IMG/VR virus record: IMGVR_UViG_3300036766_000988
Span: 124,001 to 188,000 of that record
Direction: 5' to 3' (one strand)
Source of the DNA: a virus
Length of the DNA: 64,000 nt
The translations under genes and the position numbers were made by a program. Within the stretch, counting starts at the first letter, position 1; every line of letters starts with the position of its first letter. The notes below the pieces were generated by a model. The model saw only the letters and a list, made by a program, of their open reading frames with translations, did not search any database and was not told the origin of the DNA. Positions 1 through 7,744 of this stretch are shown one piece after another.

Positions 1-33
1 TTCAGCGGTGACGGTAACGTACGTGGACTTCAT
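1..33 (-). CDS. start of a CDS cut by the window edge
   Basis: An ATG at 33-31 overlaps the TGA of the preceding gene (32-30), the same ATGA junction used by its neighbours. Eleven codons (MKSTYVTVTAE) are open to the edge. Nothing can be said about function. Confidence 0.45.
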   Translation of the reverse strand, partial: MKSTYVTVTAE

Positions 34-254
34 CGAAGTACCTGCTGACGCCGTTGGTAGGGGGTGGGGAAAAGCAGCTCAAGCTTCCGCGCCTCCGAGA
101 GGGGCATCAGGAGCGTGCCGCTCTCGGCAAAGTCTTCATCACCCGGGCCGGTTCTGATGTAGATGCGGATGACCGTGGGGGTCGAAGGTGCCTGTTGGCC
201 ACCATCAGGGTAGAGGGTGGCCACGAAGTCCTTCGTGAGATCGAGCAGCATCAC
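30..254 (-). CDS. small hypothetical protein, 74 aa
   Basis: Not recognised. The start overlaps the stop of the upstream gene and its own TGA overlaps the next ATG, so it is a link in a translationally coupled leftward chain. Composition is that of a small globular protein with an acidic stretch (GPGDEDFAES) in the middle. No signal peptide, membrane segment or Cys cluster is visible. Confidence 0.75.
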   Translation of the reverse strand: MMLLDLTKDFVATLYPDGGQQAPSTPTVIRIYIRTGPGDEDFAESGTLLMPLSEARKLELLFPTPYQRRQQVLR

Positions 255-949
255 CCCTCCGGGTTCTGGTGCCGGGGGCAGTTACGCATCGAGGTCTCGG
301 CGCAGTAACAGGGGATCTTCAACAATGCTCGTGCTTCTTCACCGAGGCGCTGACACCATCCGCATTCCGGAGCCTGAGACGACATATGCAGCGGACAGGA
401 CGGGTTCTGAAGCTCGCCCCGTACCTCGAAGCCACACAGCGACAGGCAGTATCGATACCTGGGGGTGCCGACAGGGTGTGTGCCATCGCCCAGGATACCG
501 CCGCACTTGGGACACGGGTCCGCAGGCTTGGGAGGTTCTTGCTGGCCCGTTCCACGGCAGACGGTGCATGGATACGATTTGAAGTCATGCAGCTCGCCGG
601 AGCCTTCACATTCAGGACAAGGACGAGGTGACTGAGCGAGACGCCGGTTTTTGGTGTTCACGAGGTCGTTGAGCCGCAGGGCAGCCCTGCACGCCACCTC
701 AATGTCCGGCACGGAGCCTGTCGCCAGCATCTCCTTCGATGTTGGAGCGATCGACAACAGGCTCTCGACAGCATGCTGTTCTGCTTCCGTCAGCCCCTCG
801 TACCCGGGTGGAGCAGCTTGCTTCTCTTGTGCCGCCAAGGCCTTGTTGATCGAGCACGAAGCCCGCATTGCACAGGCCTCGGGATCGGCGCACATGTACG
901 GTTTGTCGTTGGCCTTGAGTGGAGCGTGGCATTTACGACACTGGTTCAT
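251..949 (-). CDS. zinc-motif protein with DnaJ-type CxxCxGxG repeats
   Basis: 232 aa with about 20 Cys. The N-terminus has CRKC and CADPEAC pairs. The middle has CPECEGSG and CTVCRGTG, the pattern of the DnaJ central zinc domain, followed by CPKCGG and further pairs. There is no J domain. This suggests a structural zinc protein or an adaptor; no enzymatic motif is seen. It overlaps both neighbours by 4 nt. Cys-rich small proteins of unknown role recur in this phage. Confidence 0.8.
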   Translation of the reverse strand: MNQCRKCHAPLKANDKPYMCADPEACAMRASCSINKALAAQEKQAAPPGYEGLTEAEQHAVESLLSIAPTSKEMLATGSVPDIEVACRAALRLNDLVNTKNRRLAQSPRPCPECEGSGELHDFKSYPCTVCRGTGQQEPPKPADPCPKCGGILGDGTHPVGTPRYRYCLSLCGFEVRGELQNPSCPLHMSSQAPECGWCQRLGEEARALLKIPCYCAETSMRNCPRHQNPEG

Positions 950-1884
950 CCCGGGTTCCCGCTCCCCTCCGGCTTACGATCTCGTTCAGGGCCCCCAGTC
1001 CGCAGCTCACTGCATCGGGTACTCTGACACCAACCTTGACGAGCATCTGGACCGTCCACGTTGTTCAGGAAGGCACAGACCCAGCACCGCCACGGAACGA
1101 ACTTGGGGGTCTCCTTCTCAACCATGGCAGGCGCGTAGTCGCAAACATCGTGGCGCTCTCCATCCGCGCAGTCGTAGCAGATGGTACCTGGAGGGGGCTT
1201 TCTTGCCTGAACCAGAGCCGCGAGCTTTCCCCGCAGCACGTACGCGACCTCCTGACCGGTCTGGCGGCTGAGCATCTTGCTGTCCTCAGCCCATCGGGCG
1301 CAGTCCTCGACCAGAGCTTCCAGCTCATCCACCCGGGTGCGCTCGACCGTGAGGTTGGCTTCGAGGTCGTTGCGCCATGCCTGGAAGTCGTCGTCTAGTT
1401 GGGACCAGCGCTCGATGATGGGCTGATGCCGTTCGAGGATGTCCTCAACGTGCTTGAGCTTCTCCTGGGTCTCTTCCAGGGCGTTCTCGGCCACCTGACG
1501 GGCGTTGCGTTCCAGCCACAACAGGGCCGACGGAGGATGAGGCCCCATCGCCGCCCTGACGGCCTCGATGCCAGCTCGCCACTCCGGGTTCAGCGCCATC
1601 GACTGGCGGATGTACTCCCCGAGGCTGGTCAGCAGGGCCTCGCAGGCTTCCATGGCCAGGTCAGCTCGGGCCTGCTCGACACGGGGGGCAGCGGCCTGTG
1701 TCCTTCGCATCTCATCGATGATCCGAAGCAGTGTATCCCGGTCGACATGAGCCTCATGGATCTCGGTCTCGGTGCGGGACTCGGCCCACCCCCGACTCTC
1801 GACCTTGAGACTCCAGTTCTTGCGGATGCGCTCCTGTTCCGCGTGTCGCTTGCGGATCTCAGCTTCAGACTCGGGCGTTGTCAT
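946..1884 (-). CDS. coiled-coil protein with C-terminal Cys cluster
   Basis: 312 aa. Residues 1-230 are Glu/Gln/Arg-rich and helical with heptad-like spacing. The C-terminal 80 aa hold CYDCADGERHDVC, CWVC and CQSTRC, so one or two zinc sites. The architecture resembles Ead/Ea22-type accessory proteins of temperate phages, but I cannot assign it to that family. The stop overlaps the next gene by 4 nt. Confidence 0.8.
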   Translation of the reverse strand: MTTPESEAEIRKRHAEQERIRKNWSLKVESRGWAESRTETEIHEAHVDRDTLLRIIDEMRRTQAAAPRVEQARADLAMEACEALLTSLGEYIRQSMALNPEWRAGIEAVRAAMGPHPPSALLWLERNARQVAENALEETQEKLKHVEDILERHQPIIERWSQLDDDFQAWRNDLEANLTVERTRVDELEALVEDCARWAEDSKMLSRQTGQEVAYVLRGKLAALVQARKPPPGTICYDCADGERHDVCDYAPAMVEKETPKFVPWRCWVCAFLNNVDGPDARQGWCQSTRCSELRTGGPERDRKPEGSGNPG

Positions 1885-2176
1885 GGGCTTTCGTTCGATA
1901 GGAGCTGTTTCGCACCGCCTCCATCATCATCAGGAAGTTCCAGCGCGTCTGCATGTACCCGTTCCATCGAGAAAGAGCCGCCCCACACCCACCCAAACCA
2001 CTGACCACCATCCATCCGCACTTGGGGGTGTACTTCATCGCCCACTGATCTGCGCCGTTGATCAGATCAGGATTGAATCCGAGCGACTGCTTGCCCAACA
2101 CAGCGCACATGTGATTGAACACCCCGAGGAGTTCGGTCTTCGTCACCGTCGGGACTGTAACGCGTACGCGTTTCAT
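1865..2176 (-). CDS. hypothetical protein, 103 aa
   Basis: Not recognised. It overlaps the downstream gene by 20 nt and begins inside the last codons of clpX (stop 2173), so it is probably co-translated with both. A Gly/Trp-rich middle (CGWMVVSGLGGCG) suggests a compact fold. No membrane segment. Confidence 0.75.
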   Translation of the reverse strand: MKRVRVTVPTVTKTELLGVFNHMCAVLGKQSLGFNPDLINGADQWAMKYTPKCGWMVVSGLGGCGAALSRWNGYMQTRWNFLMMMEAVRNSSYRTKAHDNARV

Positions 2177-3450
2177 CCCGATGCCTGTTTGACGGTCTTC
2201 GGCTCCTTCGTGACGATCACGGCCTTGCCCTTCTTCTCGACGACTTCCTCGGTGATCCGGATGGCCTTGATGTTGGGCTGGCTGCGGCTCTCGAACGAGT
2301 ATGGCTGCAAAATCGACTCGACGATGCTCCGGAGCGCACGAGCCCCAGTGGGGCGCTTCTTGGCTTCACGCCCGATTGCCTTGAGGGCAGCCTCGTCGAA
2401 CTGGAGGTCGATGCCATCGAGGCCGAAGAGCGCCTTGAACTGACGGATGATCGCGTTCTTGGGCTCGGTCAGGATCTGGACCATCTCGCCTTCGGTCAGG
2501 TCGATGGTGGTGGTCAGGACGGGCAAACGGCCCATCACTTCGGGAATGAGCCCGAACTCCAAGACGTCTTCCTCGGTAACCGAGAGGTAGGTCTCCGAAC
2601 CCGAGAGCTTCACGCGCTCGACCGACCCGAACCCAAGGCTCGTATGCCGGTTCACACGCTTGCTGATGACCTCTTCGATGCCCGCAAACGAGCCCGCGCA
2701 GATGAAGAGCACGTTGGTCGTGTCCATCACGTCTACGGCGCCCCCCATCCCGACCCGCATGCCGTTGCCGCGAGGGACAGGTACCTTCGAGCCTTCGAGA
2801 AGCTTCAAGATGGCTTGCTGCACCATCTCGCCGCCAACGTCACGGTAGCCCGTGGCTCCGCGTCCCGACTTGCGGGCGATCTTGTCGAACTCGTCGATCA
2901 GGACGATGCCCCACTGGGCACGCTCCATGTCTCCCCCGGCTTCCTGCATGAGGCCTTGGAGCAAGCTCTCGACGTCATCCCCAACATAGCCCGCCGCCGT
3001 CAGCTTCGTCGCATCACCGACGAAGAACGGGACGTTGAGCATCTTGGCCAGAGCCCGGGCGATGTGGGTCTTGCCCGTGCCGCTCGGCCCCATCAGCAGG
3101 ATGTTCGACTTCTCGATCTCGACATCTCCGAGATCGACGCCCTGTCGGAGAGCTTCACGCCGCCGGTAGTGGTTGTAGATCGCGATGCTGACGTCGGTCT
3201 TGGCCTTGTCCTGCGCGATGACCCGCTCGTCCAGGTAGCTCTTGATCTCGACCGGCTTCTTGAGCGGTGCCTCGTTCTCCTTGGCCGCCTGCTCCTTCTT
3301 CTGCTCTGCCGTGAAGGCCTTGAACCCCTGATCGATGCAGCGGTTGCAGATGAAAGGCCCCTCATCCGATGCGGAAATGAGGCCTTTTACTTCGTTCCGC
3401 GGACGCTTGCAGAACGAGCACTGGGCGATCGTGCTCTTGGGAGGGCTCAT
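2173..3450 (-). CDS. clpX: phage ClpX-type AAA+ unfoldase
   Basis: 425 aa, the usual ClpX length. A C4 zinc domain (CSFC 11-14, C35/C38) is followed by Walker A GPSGTGKT (121-128), pore loop GYVG (154-157), Walker B VLIDEFDK (183-190), an LGF loop at 272-274 where cellular ClpX has IGF, and the sensor-2 motif GARALR (369-374). Cellular ClpX unfolds substrates and feeds them to ClpP; the IGF loop is the ClpP contact. No clpP gene is in the window, so this copy may borrow the host peptidase or work alone as a remodeller. GGTGTAAGGT (3465-3456) ends 5 nt before the ATG. Confidence 0.95.
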   Translation of the reverse strand: MSPPKSTIAQCSFCKRPRNEVKGLISASDEGPFICNRCIDQGFKAFTAEQKKEQAAKENEAPLKKPVEIKSYLDERVIAQDKAKTDVSIAIYNHYRRREALRQGVDLGDVEIEKSNILLMGPSGTGKTHIARALAKMLNVPFFVGDATKLTAAGYVGDDVESLLQGLMQEAGGDMERAQWGIVLIDEFDKIARKSGRGATGYRDVGGEMVQQAILKLLEGSKVPVPRGNGMRVGMGGAVDVMDTTNVLFICAGSFAGIEEVISKRVNRHTSLGFGSVERVKLSGSETYLSVTEEDVLEFGLIPEVMGRLPVLTTTIDLTEGEMVQILTEPKNAIIRQFKALFGLDGIDLQFDEAALKAIGREAKKRPTGARALRSIVESILQPYSFESRSQPNIKAIRITEEVVEKKGKAVIVTKEPKTVKQASG

Positions 3451-3455
3451 GTCTT

Positions 3456-3465
3456 ACCTTACACC
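3456..3465 (-). promoter_or_regulatory. GGTGTA-type promoter of clpX
   Basis: GGTG followed by TAAGGT, ending 5 nt before the clpX ATG. It matches the extended -10 form seen before many genes here. No clear CTGAAC -35 lies at 17 bp. Confidence 0.6.
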
Positions 3466-3487
3466 AACTAAGGAGGGTCGTCCGCCG

Positions 3488-3694
3488 CTAGTATTCGCCT
3501 GGGTGGGACGGGGATCCCAAGCCGTGGGTGTACTCCCCACAGGTCGAACCCGGAAGCTGCTGGCTGACCTGCCGGGCGTCCTCAGCGGAGTCACAGTAAA
3601 TGACCTGAACGTCCCCGAGGCGGCGTATCCGGTGGCCTTGAACTACCACAAGGTCTGCATCCGGATGCAGAGGCAGGTAACAGCAGTGGGGCAT
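3488..3694 (-). CDS. hypothetical protein, 68 aa
   Basis: Not recognised. The start is supported by GGTGTAAGAG (3710-3701), which ends 6 nt before the ATG. His/Cys near the N-terminus, then VQVIYCDSAEDARQ, compatible with a small alpha/beta protein. It sits between clpX and the next leftward gene. Confidence 0.65.
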   Translation of the reverse strand: MPHCCYLPLHPDADLVVVQGHRIRRLGDVQVIYCDSAEDARQVSQQLPGSTCGEYTHGLGSPSHPGEY

Positions 3695-3710
3695 GGGGCC
3701 CTCTTACACC

Positions 3711-4010
3711 CTAGGGCTTCAAGAACGTGAGGCCACTCCGGGCCAAGGCTGCTTGAAGCGACGGCGGATCTTCCTCGCCCGGCTCGTCATCGAGAAAGCC
3801 CTGACGGACTTTGGCGAAGGCATCCTTGTTCTTCTTCCAGCCATCGACCACATCCCCGAAGGCCTTGGTTACCTGATCCTGCTCTTCCGTGGTTTTGCAC
3901 CGGCGGTACATCACCTCGAAGGCATCCGTGGCGAACTGGGTGAGGCCGTAGGCTTTCGCCCGTGCCTTCATGAGCCCAATCAGGGTGTGCTTGCGATCTC
4001 GGATCCCCAC
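3711..4010 (-). CDS. hypothetical helical protein, 99 aa, GTG start
   Basis: Not recognised. The frame is open further upstream, but that extension lies antiphase over the next gene and is low in coding quality. The GTG at 4010 follows GGTGTAAAGG (4025-4016) by 5 nt, so I chose it. Mostly helical and charged (FEVMYRRCKTTEEQDQV), ending with an acidic tail. Confidence 0.7.
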   Translation of the reverse strand: MGIRDRKHTLIGLMKARAKAYGLTQFATDAFEVMYRRCKTTEEQDQVTKAFGDVVDGWKKNKDAFAKVRQGFLDDEPGEEDPPSLQAALARSGLTFLKP

Positions 4011-4018
4011 AAGATCCT

Positions 4019-4252
4019 TTACACCGAGCAGTACCCTTGGCGAATGTCCGCTCGACGGCACTCTTCCTTGGTGGCTTGTCGAAGGGTTCCGTCGTGGACC
4101 ATCTCGTCGAGGAGTTCCTCGGTGCCCCGTAAGGTAGACCACCATCCAAACATGAGCGACACGGCACCACTTAGGATCGGCATCGGCTGCTGCTTCCGGG
4201 CGTAATCCAGGACGAGCTGCTTCTGCACATCCCGGGGCGGGATCGGCATCAT
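4019..4252 (-). CDS. hypothetical protein, 77 aa
   Basis: Not recognised. The ATG overlaps the stop of the upstream gene (4249). The reading EELLDEMVHDGTLRQATKEECRR looks like a winged-helix-like helical end. Its stop region carries the promoter for the following gene. Larger overlapping frames here are shadows. Confidence 0.7.
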   Translation of the reverse strand: MMPIPPRDVQKQLVLDYARKQQPMPILSGAVSLMFGWWSTLRGTEELLDEMVHDGTLRQATKEECRRADIRQGYCSV

Positions 4253-4467
4253 TCGAGCTGCTTGGGGGGATCGACCGACTCGAACTCATCGAGACAGTTC
4301 ATCTGAACGATCCTCACCCCCTCCTCTCGAAGGGCCTTCACGAACAGATCGGGGTTCTCGATTTGGGTGTTGAAGACGTTCTGTCCTGTGTCGAGGACAA
4401 GATAGTGCTCGGGGATCATGACGACATCCCCAGACTGGTTGTCCACGATGAGGCTGTAGAAGCCCAT
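4249..4467 (-). CDS. hypothetical protein, 72 aa
   Basis: Not recognised. A small alpha/beta protein (FYSLIVDNQSGDVVMIPEHY) with an acidic C-terminus. It overlaps the next gene by 4 nt and lies 2 nt from the previous stop, so it is in the same leftward unit as the IPT/TIG protein. Confidence 0.75.
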   Translation of the reverse strand: MGFYSLIVDNQSGDVVMIPEHYLVLDTGQNVFNTQIENPDLFVKALREEGVRIVQMNCLDEFESVDPPKQLE

Positions 4468-4469
4468 GG

Positions 4470-4709
4470 TCAGATGTTGTTGGGGTCTGGGTAGCCGAGC
4501 GCCATGATGGCCGCCCGGGCTCCGGAGCCCATCAGGGTGGCCTTCGTAGGGTCCACGGTGTCAAAAGCCGCAGAGGTCCAAAATCCCCCTGTCGAGGGTG
4601 GAACCGCAACACGCACTGAAACCGTGACACCTGGGGCCGTGATCTTGCCGAAAGGAGCAGTAAAAGGGGGCAACAGAGGGAGAGGTTGCGGACCGCCGAT
4701 GATGGGCAT
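4470..4709 (-). CDS. hypothetical Pro/Gly-rich protein, 79 aa
   Basis: Not recognised. An N-terminal Pro-rich segment (PLPLLPPF) precedes a beta-type sequence (GVTVSVRVAVPPSTGG). It is placed directly after the IPT/TIG protein, so it may be a virion decoration or small structural protein; this is inference from position only. Confidence 0.7.
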   Translation of the reverse strand: MPIIGGPQPLPLLPPFTAPFGKITAPGVTVSVRVAVPPSTGGFWTSAAFDTVDPTKATLMGSGARAAIMALGYPDPNNI

Positions 4710-4711
4710 GA

Positions 4712-5086
4712 TCAGCCTCGTAGGGGGGTGCCAAGGGTCCCAGGTTGAAAGAAGACAGGCAAATTCGTGAGAGCAGCCACCGTAGCCGCCCCCGGCTGGC
4801 CGATCACGAACGGAGCTGACCGAACTCCTGCGGGGTCTCCCGCAAGAAGGATGAAGAAGAAGCCGTTGGCTCCCACCTGGGCATCCGCCGGAATGGTCAC
4901 GACAATCGCGGTATCAGACCACGACGTTACAGAAAAAGAGAGGTCGACGAAGGCCCCTCCTGCTGGGTAGAACAGGAACTTGGTGGTGCCTTGAACGGCT
5001 CCAAACCCTGTCCCATTGACGGTGGCCGGGAGATTTGGGCGGCCGGTCGGAGTGACCCCAGAGACGCTAGAGATGGTGGCAGGCAT
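4712..5086 (-). CDS. IPT/TIG (Ig-like) domain protein
   Basis: 124 aa, essentially one IPT/TIG domain. It opens ISSVSGVTPTG, then VNGTGFGAVQG, a SWSDTAIVVTIPADAQ strand and a final FVIGQ strand, which is the family pattern. In phages such Ig-like domains decorate capsids or tails and bind carbohydrate weakly. No enzyme motif. The neighbours (385-aa and 79-aa proteins) are probably structural too. Confidence 0.75.
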   Translation of the reverse strand: MPATISSVSGVTPTGRPNLPATVNGTGFGAVQGTTKFLFYPAGGAFVDLSFSVTSWSDTAIVVTIPADAQVGANGFFFILLAGDPAGVRSAPFVIGQPGAATVAALTNLPVFFQPGTLGTPLRG

Positions 5087-5110
5087 CGCTTCTGCGATGC
5101 TATCAAAGGC

Positions 5111-6268
5111 CTAAACGATCTCCGTAGGAGGTTCGAACGGGAGGTCTGGCACCTGGAGGCCGACGATCTGCTGGGGATCAACGTAGAGCGTGTAGCTCAA
5201 GGTGGCCTCGACTTCCCACCGGCTAAATACCTCCCGAGCTTGAACCGAATACCCTTCGGGCCCGATTTCGATAGCCCCCACGTGCCCAAGAAGACCTGTG
5301 GGCTCAACGTTCTCGACAGGCAGCAGTCCATCCGTGAACGGGGAGAACGTCGAGTAGGCATGGGGCGGGAGAATCCAGAAGTCTGCGTATTCGAGGGTCT
5401 TCCAGTTGAGGTCCGCCATGTTGATGGGCTTGCGGGGTTCTGCTGCCGACGCTACCCGGCGGGCGATCTCGCGCACCCAAGAGGTTCCAATCCTGGCGGC
5501 AAGAGCCCGGAGGCCGTCATGCCGAAGACTGAACGTAAGAGGATCCCCAATTGACTGTTGACTTCGAGCGACCGCCACCGAGGGAGGGAGCTGCATGAAC
5601 CCCTTTGGGGGTGTATCCCGGACCTCGAAGTGGTCGAGGAACAGCTTGGCTGCCCCCTTGGTCGCATCGAGCAGTCCTGGGAGACTGGTTCGGAGGTCGT
5701 CGATCATGCTGGCGCGTCCCGAGCGGGTGATGACCCGCAATCGGGGATCGCCTCCATCTCGAAGAGCCAGTGTTTGGGGGTACCTGGCTTGAACCCGGGC
5801 GAGCCGCTCGACGTCCTTCGCTTGGTCGAAGTAGTGAGAGACCAGGAAGCCTTCGAGGTCTGGACGCAACCGGGGGAGCGGTTGGGCCATCGAGCCGTCT
5901 TCTCTGGGGACAGGCGCTGGGGTCCAGATGTCGTGATCGGTAAACCGCGCAACGGCCCGACCCGTGACCCGGTTGATGACCAACATCGCGTCCCCAAGCT
6001 GGAAGTACTCGTCCGCCAAGTACTGAGCGACCTGGATGGCTTCCTCGGGGGTGCATTCGAGCACCCGCTCTAGCTCAGGTGTGATGGCGCCAGCAAGCTG
6101 CTCTGGCGTGCTGTTTTGCTGCCTGGCTTGCTCGAAAGAAGCACGCAAGGCCTGGTTCCGTTGAACCTCCCCACGAGCAGCCAACAGAGGGCCGGAGGCC
6201 GGTTGCGCAAGCGTCCTGACCTCGGGGGTGAACCGAGCCAACTCTTGGGAGGGAGGATTGGGCATCAT
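5111..6268 (-). CDS. hypothetical 385-aa protein, possibly structural
   Basis: Not recognised. Helical N-terminal half (NQALRASFEQARQQN; EEAIQVAQYLADEYFQLG) and a more beta-rich C-terminal half that ends in Pro-rich PFEPPTEIV. No nucleotide-binding motif or signal. Its place upstream of the IPT/TIG protein in one unit suggests a virion or assembly role. It overlaps the upstream gene by 4 nt. Confidence 0.75.
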   Translation of the reverse strand: MMPNPPSQELARFTPEVRTLAQPASGPLLAARGEVQRNQALRASFEQARQQNSTPEQLAGAITPELERVLECTPEEAIQVAQYLADEYFQLGDAMLVINRVTGRAVARFTDHDIWTPAPVPREDGSMAQPLPRLRPDLEGFLVSHYFDQAKDVERLARVQARYPQTLALRDGGDPRLRVITRSGRASMIDDLRTSLPGLLDATKGAAKLFLDHFEVRDTPPKGFMQLPPSVAVARSQQSIGDPLTFSLRHDGLRALAARIGTSWVREIARRVASAAEPRKPINMADLNWKTLEYADFWILPPHAYSTFSPFTDGLLPVENVEPTGLLGHVGAIEIGPEGYSVQAREVFSRWEVEATLSYTLYVDPQQIVGLQVPDLPFEPPTEIV

Positions 6269-6758
6269 TTGAGAATATGGTCCCAGGCCGAGAGACGATC
6301 ATGGTTATCGAACTCTTGTTGGTTGGTGTCTGCCTCGGCCTTCACAGCAGGCTCAGCAACTCTACCCCCATCCCCACCAATATAGGCCGCTGTGGGTGTG
6401 TAAACTCGACGCCGAAGGATTGCTTCGATGGCCCGCAACATGGCCTCAGCCTCAGCTTCCCCAGCAAAATGGATTTCGACTCCCTGATCTGTCATCCGAG
6501 CGAAAGGGATGAAAGAAGAACCCTGCTCTAGGACTTCGAAATGTAGGACAACACCCCCACGATCCTCGACACCATTGGATGTGAAGAGTATCGCGCTTGC
6601 GGTGCCTACAGCTCCCGAAGCGTATTCAACATGTTCAACATCGATGAACGTTGTTGTAGCACGATTTTCCCATTGATCCTCACCCTTGCGAGGTGGTCGA
6701 AATAGTTGTCCCCCAGGTTATTACATCCTGGTAGACGGTCGATGCTGATGATGTCCAT
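6265..6758 (-). pseudogene. frameshifted hypothetical gene
   Basis: Two abutting frames form one plausible protein. Frame A starts at the ATG 6758-6756, preceded by a GGAGG site and GGTGTAAGCC (6783-6774), and reads MDIISIDRLPGCNNLGDNYF and on to about 6670. Frame B has no start codon before 6495 yet is open and protein-like from 6717 to 6265 (TTTFIDVEHVEYASGAVGTA; then FAGEAEAEAMLRAIEAI). The switch lies near GGGAAAATC (about 6675-6664) and needs a -1 change. It could be a sequencing indel, programmed frameshifting or decay. If only the internal ATG at 6495 were used, the product would be 76 aa. Confidence 0.6.
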
Positions 6759-7659
6759 GTGTACCTCCGTCCTGGCTTACACCATCCAAGACGAGTCCTA
6801 GTTGCCTTTCCATGAAGGCCTCTACCGGACACGCATGGTAGGGCACCACCAAGAGCCGTACGCCATGGGCAGCGCACTTGACGACCTTCTCGGCGTCTCG
6901 CTGCTGCTGAGCCTCGAAGTCGGCCGTGGATTTGCCGAACCACAAGGCAGGACGGTAATGCTGGGGGCCTTGGTACTCGAAGGCCAGCCTCAGCTCCTCG
7001 TTGTACCCATCAAGCTGTAGCCTGGTGCCACTGCTTCTGCGCAACCATTCCGGATTAGCCTTGGGGAACGGCTTGCCGAAACGTTGCTCCAACCACGCTC
7101 TGCACGAAGCTTCACCGACCAGGTCGCGACAATAAGGGCACCATCGTTTGTTGTTCCGTACGTTGTTGGGCACAGCCTCCCAGGTGTGGCCCTTGGCACA
7201 CTGCCACTGAAGCTTCGTCTCACCGTTGATGTAGGTCTCGGAGAGGCACTTTCCTCCATGGGAGGCAGCCATCTCTTGCATGAGCCCGATGGTGAGCCGG
7301 GCCTTCCCGCTACAGTGGGGGCACCAGTGCTTCTGAATCGTGTTGGGCACTGCTTCCCAGACGTGCCCCTCAGCACACTGCCATCGTAGCTTGGTAGCAG
7401 TGTTGACGTACGTGGTTGAGAGACACTTCCCGCCATGCGCAGCAGCCCGAGCTTGCATGTCCTCCAGGGTGAGAGGAGCGTTGCCGCTACAGAAAGGACA
7501 CCACTGCCGTGGGACCATACTCGGTCGAGCCTCCCAAGTGTGTCCTTCGGAGCACTGCCACGTCAGGTTGGAATGAGCCTCGACGAAGACGATAGAGAGA
7601 CACAGGCCGCCCCGGAGAGCGGCACGAGCGTGCATGTCTTGGAGCGTAAGACGACCCAT
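6721..7659 (-). CDS. zinc-ribbon repeat protein with nuclease-like C-terminus
   Basis: 312 aa. Three repeats of about 65 aa each carry CxxGHxWEA...CPxC (for example QCSEGHTWEARPSM...WCPFCSG), the treble-clef zinc-ribbon type found in NCLDV and phage proteins. After the third ribbon comes EASCRAWLEQRFGKPF and LDGYNEELRLAFEYQGPQHY, resembling the catalytic core of Vsr/PD-(D/E)xK nucleases. It is probably a site-specific DNA nuclease, perhaps a homing type. The last 20 codons overlap the promoter and start of the next gene. Confidence 0.75.
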   Translation of the reverse strand: MGRLTLQDMHARAALRGGLCLSIVFVEAHSNLTWQCSEGHTWEARPSMVPRQWCPFCSGNAPLTLEDMQARAAAHGGKCLSTTYVNTATKLRWQCAEGHVWEAVPNTIQKHWCPHCSGKARLTIGLMQEMAASHGGKCLSETYINGETKLQWQCAKGHTWEAVPNNVRNNKRWCPYCRDLVGEASCRAWLEQRFGKPFPKANPEWLRRSSGTRLQLDGYNEELRLAFEYQGPQHYRPALWFGKSTADFEAQQQRDAEKVVKCAAHGVRLLVVPYHACPVEAFMERQLGLVLDGVSQDGGTHGHHQHRPSTRM

Positions 7660-7691
7660 ACCCTACGTCATTCTACCCTATCCCCGAACGA

Positions 7692-7725
7692 AAAGAGGCC
7701 CGAATCTTTCGATCCAGGCCTCTTT
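7692..7725 (-). terminator. intrinsic terminator after the AAA ATPase gene
   Basis: Perfect 9-bp stem AAAGAGGCC/GGCCTCTTT with a 16-nt loop. On the minus strand it is followed by TTTTCGTT. It lies 20 nt past the stop at 7745. Confidence 0.75.
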
Positions 7726-7744
7726 GGGGCTACAGGAAAAACCT

